Shown here one piece after another: positions 40,648-44,963 of a stretch of 44,963 nucleotides of DNA (position 1 is the stretch's first letter; the number at the start of each line of letters is the position of its first letter). Under the pieces are notes generated by a model. That model did no database searches. It saw only the letters and a program-made list of their open reading frames with translations, and was not told the origin of the DNA. The position numbers were made by a program, and so were the translations under genes. Where the stretch lies: NCBI GenBank assembly GCA_951800645.1, contig CATOIK010000020.1, forward strand, positions 1 to 44,963, given 5' to 3'. This stretch comes from an uncultured Eubacteriales bacterium (lineage in GTDB: Bacteria > Bacillota > Clostridia > Lachnospirales > Lachnospiraceae).

Positions 40648-41223
40648 AACACAATCTCCTTTCCAGTCCATGAAAAAATGCTATCTAAGTTTTTGCGGCA
40701 TTTCGGGCATTCCTCAGGCAAGGGGCGATACCCGGCAAGGGAATATCCGCAATAAGGACATCTTTCCACAATATCCAAATTTATTTTATACGCATCATCA
40801 ATCAGCACATACTCCGCCTGATGCTCCTTTGCCTGATGTAAAAACCAGGCATTGTCTTCCAGCACCTGCTCCATTGTGCACCATTCATCATCCAAACGAC
40901 ATTCTATATCATTGGCATGTTCTTTTATGCTGGTGAAATGATTTTTTATATAATCTTCGCTCATAATGAGACAGTAATACTTAATCTGCTCTAAATACGC
41001 CTCATTAAAATCCTTTGCCCAGTCAAACGGAATATAACCGCCCTCCACAACCAGATTTTGCTGATTCTCTATGGCCGTTTTTATCATTTCCCGAAGAATG
41101 GGCCACAAATAATCCGTAAGTTTATCATCATCTGCAGGTGTAAGCGTTGTATGACCGCTGCGAATTAACCCCATTTTCAAATGATCGATTGACAGGTATG
41201 GATATTTATATGTTTCCAGTAAC
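40644..41223 (-). pseudogene. P-loop kinase (zeta/2-phosphoglycerate-kinase-like) lacking its Walker A end
   Basis: The continuous frame reads QKLLETYKYPYLSIDHLKMG, then LIRSGHTTLTPADDDKLTDY and LVVEGGYIPFDWAKDFNEAY, matching small AAA-type kinases of clostridia whose first 20 residues hold a GxxxxGKT P-loop. Here the frame enters directly from a 30-bp direct repeat (41229-41258), so the start codon and P-loop are gone. The C-terminus adds a zinc ribbon (CPYCGYSLAGYRPLPEECPKC). In-frame initiation at 41180 (TTG) or 41174 (ATG) has no ribosome-binding site. Most likely a 5'-truncated gene; a shortened product without ATP binding is conceivable. Confidence 0.75.
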
Positions 41224-41228
41224 TTTTG

Positions 41229-41339
41229 CGACAGACACTTTCCTCGTTATTATACCATCTCGACTATCGTCTCGATGGTTTTCTCGTCAAATGTCTGTTC
41301 GTGCAAGCACGACAGACACTTTCCTCGTTATTATACCAT
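41229..41339 (-). repeat. Direct repeat unit with TATAAT and hairpin
   Basis: A perfect 30-bp direct repeat (41229-41258 and 41310-41339) with an 81-nt period. Read on the minus strand each copy starts ATGGTATAATAACGAGG and ends GTGTCTGTCG. The 51-nt spacer completes a 12-bp hairpin (TGTCTGTCGTGC with GCACGAACAGACA, one bulge) and carries TTTGACGAG and a CCATC/GATGG pair. The module order (TATAAT, hairpin with TTGC apex, GACGA-type block, TATAAT) parallels the array at 23123-23278. It replaces the 5' end of the kinase gene. Confidence 0.8.
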
Positions 41340-41397
41340 AAATACGGCTTTAAAATCTTTGATTTTTCTTACAAATTAACAATAAATAAATCAGATT

Positions 41398-41449
41398 ATA
41401 AAAAGCGTTCAAGAACAGCCGATTTTCTATCCAGCCGTTCCTGAACGCT
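41398..41449 (-). terminator. Terminator of the PL8 lyase gene
   Basis: On the minus strand a 13-bp stem, AGCGTTCAGGAAC with GTTCTTGAACGCT, closes a loop of about 20 nt and is followed by TTTTTATAA. It lies 38 nt after the stop codon of the lyase gene. Confidence 0.85.
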
Positions 41450-41486
41450 CTCTACTTACAATATTCCAGTTCTGTTTTTACAAGAA

Positions 41487-44400
41487 TTACGGAATCCACA
41501 CTCCGTCAGCTCCCACCTTATATCCATCGGGAGTTGTTTCGTTTTTCAGCAGCACGCCTTTGTTTCCATCTGATGCAGGATTGAACCAATACCACTTTCC
41601 ATCGATCTGCTGCCAGCCAGTTACCATTCTTCCGCAGGTGCTGTCAGCACTGGGAAGCAGATAGAATGTCTGACCGTTAATGGTCTGCCAGCCGGTCACC
41701 ATATTGCCCTCTGCATCAAAGTAGTACCAGTAATAAGCACCGTTGTGCAGAATACATGCCCACCGATTTGCTGCCATACTGCCATCTTCCAGCTTAAACT
41801 GCCACTTTCCGTCAGCCAGATTCCAGGTGCCTCTTACTGCATAAGCTGCTTCCGGCGCCGTAACATCACCACCGAAACTGCCTGTACCGCTGCCGCCGTT
41901 ATGACTGCTATCGCTGTCCTTGATTTTCTTAAAGGATACGCTGATTCTGGTATTTCTGGTCAATATGAAGGAATACTGATTCTCCGTATCAACCTGAACC
42001 GTTCTGCCGTCAACCTTCAAATATGTCAGACGATAGCCTGCGTTCGGAATTGCGGTTACTACAATCTCTGTTCCTTCCTTTGCGTAAACAGAATTTACAC
42101 GGATCTGTCCGCCGGTTACCTGGCTGGGAACATCCACGCGGTAATAGTTCACCTCAGGTTTCACATCTTCTGCTTCAAACACAGCGCTTACCACAATATC
42201 CTCTGTCAGTTCTACGCAGTAGATTTCTTCACCAGCGCCTTTCTCTGCTCCGTTAATAAGCCAGTAAGCCAGTTTATAGCCTTCCTCCGGCTCTGCAGTG
42301 AGTGTTACGGTGGTTCCCTCCTCTGCTTCTTCCAGATCGGACTCAATCATTCCGCCTGTTGTCTGTACCAGAATCACCTGATATACCGGTATCTCCTCCT
42401 CCACTACAACACGGATCTTCAGGATTTCCATCTTGTTAATGTAATTGGAAGGCAGAGCCAGAGTTCCGTGAATGATCTGAGAACCGGTTTTTTCCGGATC
42501 ATAATCTTTGGAGTTCCAGTTTACACGAACCTCAACGCTTTCTTCCTCTCCCTCAGGACTTACTGCCAGAACATTTACATACTGAGGCAGTTCCAAATCT
42601 TCAAACGCAGTGCCGTAAACTGCTTCCAGTTCTTCCGGAAGCTCCTCATCCAGCCCTTTCACTGTCCATTTTCCAAAATCCTCGTCAGCCGGAAGAATAA
42701 TGTTGTCTGCATAAATTCCGCCGGTTCCATTGCCCGGTGCATTGATCTTTAACGCTGCAATATCCTTTGTCTGGTTGCGGAATTTCAGATTCTCAGCTGT
42801 TACGCCATTGGCAGAAATGGAGAATGTCTGAGTCTCCGGATCTGCTGTCACCACAAAGTGGATCCACTGACCTTCTACCTTTTCATCCAAAAGCTCTACT
42901 GTTTTTGACGGTGCATCGCCTGCCCGGTAACCGATGATTCCATAATCAGAGATCATCATGGTAACGGCCTGAATTCCATCAGAGCCTGTCAGACAGAAAT
43001 TAGTGTACGGTGCGCTCTTATCTAAGTATACATCCAGCTCGTAGGTCTGCTTCTTTGTCTGAGGATCAAACTTGTAAGCTACATTTTTATCCGTTCCAGA
43101 AGCTGCAGTTCCAGAATATACATACAATGCCTGATCTGCATTGGAGCTGGTCGCTTTCTTTGCATTGGAGCCGGTCGCCTTCTTTGCATTGGAATCAGTT
43201 GCCAGTTCTTCCTCTGCATTGGCCGGAGTAGCAGTCAGATAAGCCTGATATTCCAGATCTGTCATCAGACCCTCTGCAGCATTGCTCTTTTCTCCCTCCG
43301 GGGCATTTAAGATTTCAATCTTCCCCTTAGAATCTTTTCCTGCGTACGCCCAGCCGTGCTGAGAAACAGTTCCTGCTTCATACTCATCAAAATCAATGAC
43401 ATATCTGGTTACCTGAAGCTCCTCTAAAAGCGCTACTTCCAGGGCGCTGCTCCACTCAGAGTAATTGTCCTCATCATCTACGCTGCACACCATGATCTCA
43501 TAGGCTTCTCCAGGCGTCAGTCCTTCCAGACGATAGGTATTCTCCTTCAGTTGAGTTTCCAGTTCTTTTCCGTCTACAGACAGGATATAGTATACCGGAT
43601 TCTCACTTTCTACCGGATCCCACATAAGATCTACGAAAGTATCACCATAAGCAGTATAAGTCAGGTTCTTCGGAACAGCCGGAGGCGTTACAACTGCCTG
43701 GCGCACGATCAGATTATCCAGCTGCGCTTTAGCCCCGCTCTCCAGTTCTGCCGTAAAGATATTCAGAGCCTGATTCAGGCTTCCTTCAAAGTTCACCTTT
43801 TCTCCATACAGCTTACCGTCCACCATCACCTGAAGGCTTCCGGTATCCGGATTGACCTTGATCTTTACATTATGCCAGATTCCCTGCTCCAGCTTAGAAT
43901 CGCTGCCGCCGAAGGACAGCACCTGAATCCGGCTTTCTCCATTGCCAAGATATACTTTTCCGCTTCCTTCCAAAGGCTTTAACTGAAACTGAACAGCAGC
44001 TCCGCCTTCTTCCGGATAAACAAGTTCCGTTACTGCAGTCATGGCATCCTGCTGGTCTGCGGTCATCTCCAGCACATGATTTCCGTTATCCTCAGCTGCC
44101 ACTTCTGCTTTACCGTTATCTGCAGTCCAGTGCTCCGGCACAGTTCCCGGCTCCACCGTCTCAAACATGTTGTCATTGCCGCCCAGACATACCGTTACTT
44201 TCCAGCTTCTTCCGGCCTGCGCTCTGGCGTTCTTGTCAGACTCTGTAGTAAATACCATTACTCCAGACTCATCGGAAGCAGTGATTCCCTCGTCCATGGA
44301 AACTACCTCCATGATCGGCATCGCTACACTGAGGCTTAAGGACGCCTGAGTCTGAGTAGGATCTGCAAAAGAAATGTCTACTGTTCCGTCTTCATTTTCT

Positions 44401-44864
44401 TTCATCATTACAGACTGAGGCTGGGTTACGGTAAACGGACCATATGTTCCCGGCTCAAAGAAGTTTACACCGGTAATGCCCAGTTTCTTTTCCCGCACTG
44501 CATGGATCGAATCCGTCTGAGTTAAGATCTCAATGTCCGGTTCTGCATTGTAGCGTTCGGTCTCATCTGCAGTTCGTCCCGGAAGCACCACATATGCATA
44601 GGTATCATTTTCCGGTTCTTCCCCATGATCAAACCAGAAAGTAGCAAAGCTGTTGATCCGATCTTCTTCATCTCTGAATTTTTCATAGGTATTAACCAGA
44701 GTCCATTTTCCCTCTCTGGTCTCCCGGAGCCCCTGAATATCAGCCTTCCCCGGGAAATAATATCCCACATCGCCGCCTTCTGTATTGCCCTCTAAGTGAA
44801 TCCACTCCGTGTCCTTGTGGAGACCATTAAAGTCATCTTGATGTGGTATAAAAAAAGTTGACAC
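41487..44864 (-). pseudogene. 5'-truncated polysaccharide lyase family 8 surface protein
   Basis: The open frame of 1125 codons is the C-terminal part of a secreted PL8 (hyaluronate/chondroitin lyase-type) enzyme. Residues 24-160 are the end of the PL8 super-sandwich (HLEGNTEGGDVGYYFPGKAD, FATFWFDHGEEPENDTYAYV, SIHAVREKKLGITGVNFF). Then come a jelly-roll region (about 240-390), an FN3 domain (393-480), a second jelly roll (480-730), a Big_4-like Ig domain, two bacterial repeat (InlB-B-like) domains ending near 1005, and cell-wall-binding CW repeats to the C-terminus. The catalytic helical toroid and signal peptide are missing. The first nine codons come from the IS3-like element at 44839-44963, which cut the gene. 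Confidence 0.85.
43138..43203 (-). repeat. 24-bp coding repeat in the lyase gene
   Basis: Two full copies (43138-43161, 43162-43185) and one partial copy of a 24-bp unit encode (K/S)NAKKAT(G/S)-type octapeptides in the second jelly-roll region. Such in-frame units can change copy number without a frameshift. Confidence 0.7.
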
Positions 44865-44963
44865 CCCATTCTCAAGGATTTGAGATATAATCTAGAGAAT
44901 AAGGAGTGAACAAAATGGCAGAAAACAGACAATATGACCATGAATACAAAGTACAGGCAGTGA
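44839..44963 (+). mobile_element. Left end of an IS3-family insertion sequence
   Basis: Sequence from about 44839 begins TGATGTGGTATAAA and continues TTGACACCCC, a plausible IS3-family terminal inverted repeat, followed by a small hairpin (CTCAA-GGAT-TTGAG, 44872-44885), TATAAT (44886-44891), AAGGAG and a transposase start. It truncates the PL8 gene. The right end lies outside the window, so the exact boundary and target duplication cannot be read. Confidence 0.75.
44915..44963 (+). CDS. IS3-family transposase OrfA, 5' end only
   Basis: Sixteen codons are visible before the window ends, reading MAENRQYDHEYKVQAV. This is the start of an OrfA-type IS3-family helix-turn-helix protein common in clostridial genomes. 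AAGGAG (44901-44906) lies 8 nt upstream of the ATG. The gene runs off the right edge. Confidence 0.75.
   Translation, partial: MAENRQYDHEYKVQAV

Noticed and set aside
42023..42752. Long + strand frames inside the lyase gene
   Set aside because: They are antisense to a clear multidomain coding frame and show no domain signature.
44858..44891. TTGACA and TATAAT at the IS end as a promoter
   Set aside because: Spacing is 22 nt, too long for a sigma-A promoter; TTGACA is more likely part of the terminal repeat.

Overview
The window looks like chromosomal DNA from an anaerobic, spore-forming Firmicute of the Lachnospiraceae / Clostridium cluster XIVa type. This is an inference from gene content: spoIIR, a class III fructose-1,6-bisphosphatase, a DUF1934 protein beside murI, PadR and DUF624 proteins, strong AGGAGG ribosome-binding sites and roughly 50% GC. 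No rRNA, tRNA or CRISPR array was seen.

Layout. (1) 1-3494: envelope and sporulation housekeeping (DUF1934, murI, ddl, spoIIR). (2) 3469-10797: an efflux operon read leftward (tetR, membrane-fusion protein, RND pump, two TolC-like proteins) from a consensus promoter with a palindromic operator in its spacer. (3) 10828-19613: metabolic genes (DMT exporter, lysA, ispE, gntR, DUF624, fbp, a membrane-anchored protein, GNAT, cyclophilin). (4) 19614-23026: a regulatory stretch. It has a six-copy, 11-bp-periodic PhoP-type box array in front of an ORF-less transcript, a yybP-ykoY (Mn2+) riboswitch before a Ca2+/Na+ exchanger, and a PadR gene whose membrane partner is reduced to a stub. An alanine symporter follows. 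(5) 23123-27272: a tandem repeat, a zinc-dependent phospholipase C family gene, an MBL hydrolase and a BCCT transporter. (6) 27403-38422: an 11-kb leftward glycan operon. It encodes GDP-D-glycero-D-manno-heptose synthesis (gmhA, gmhB, hddA, hddC), CDP-4-keto-3,6-dideoxyglucose synthesis (rfbF, rfbG, rfbH), two GT2 enzymes, a polytopic GT-C-like protein and LicD. (7) 38532-44963: a decaying accessory region with a deleted racemase, a broken alpha/beta hydrolase, a P-loop kinase that has lost its Walker A end at a direct repeat, and a PL8 polysaccharide lyase cut by an IS3-family element at the right edge.

How it fits together: the glycan operon would supply two activated sugars, a heptose and a 3,6-dideoxyhexose precursor. 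The GT2/GT-C pair and LicD would then place or modify them on a surface polymer. No flippase, polymerase or dideoxysugar reductase is visible, so the pathway needs genes elsewhere. The most novel signals are the PhoP-box-driven ORF-less transcript, the TATAAT-bearing tandem repeats at two loci, and a TolC-containing RND operon in an apparent monoderm. Start codons were moved from the longest reading frame to the ATG with the best ribosome-binding site where the sequence allowed.
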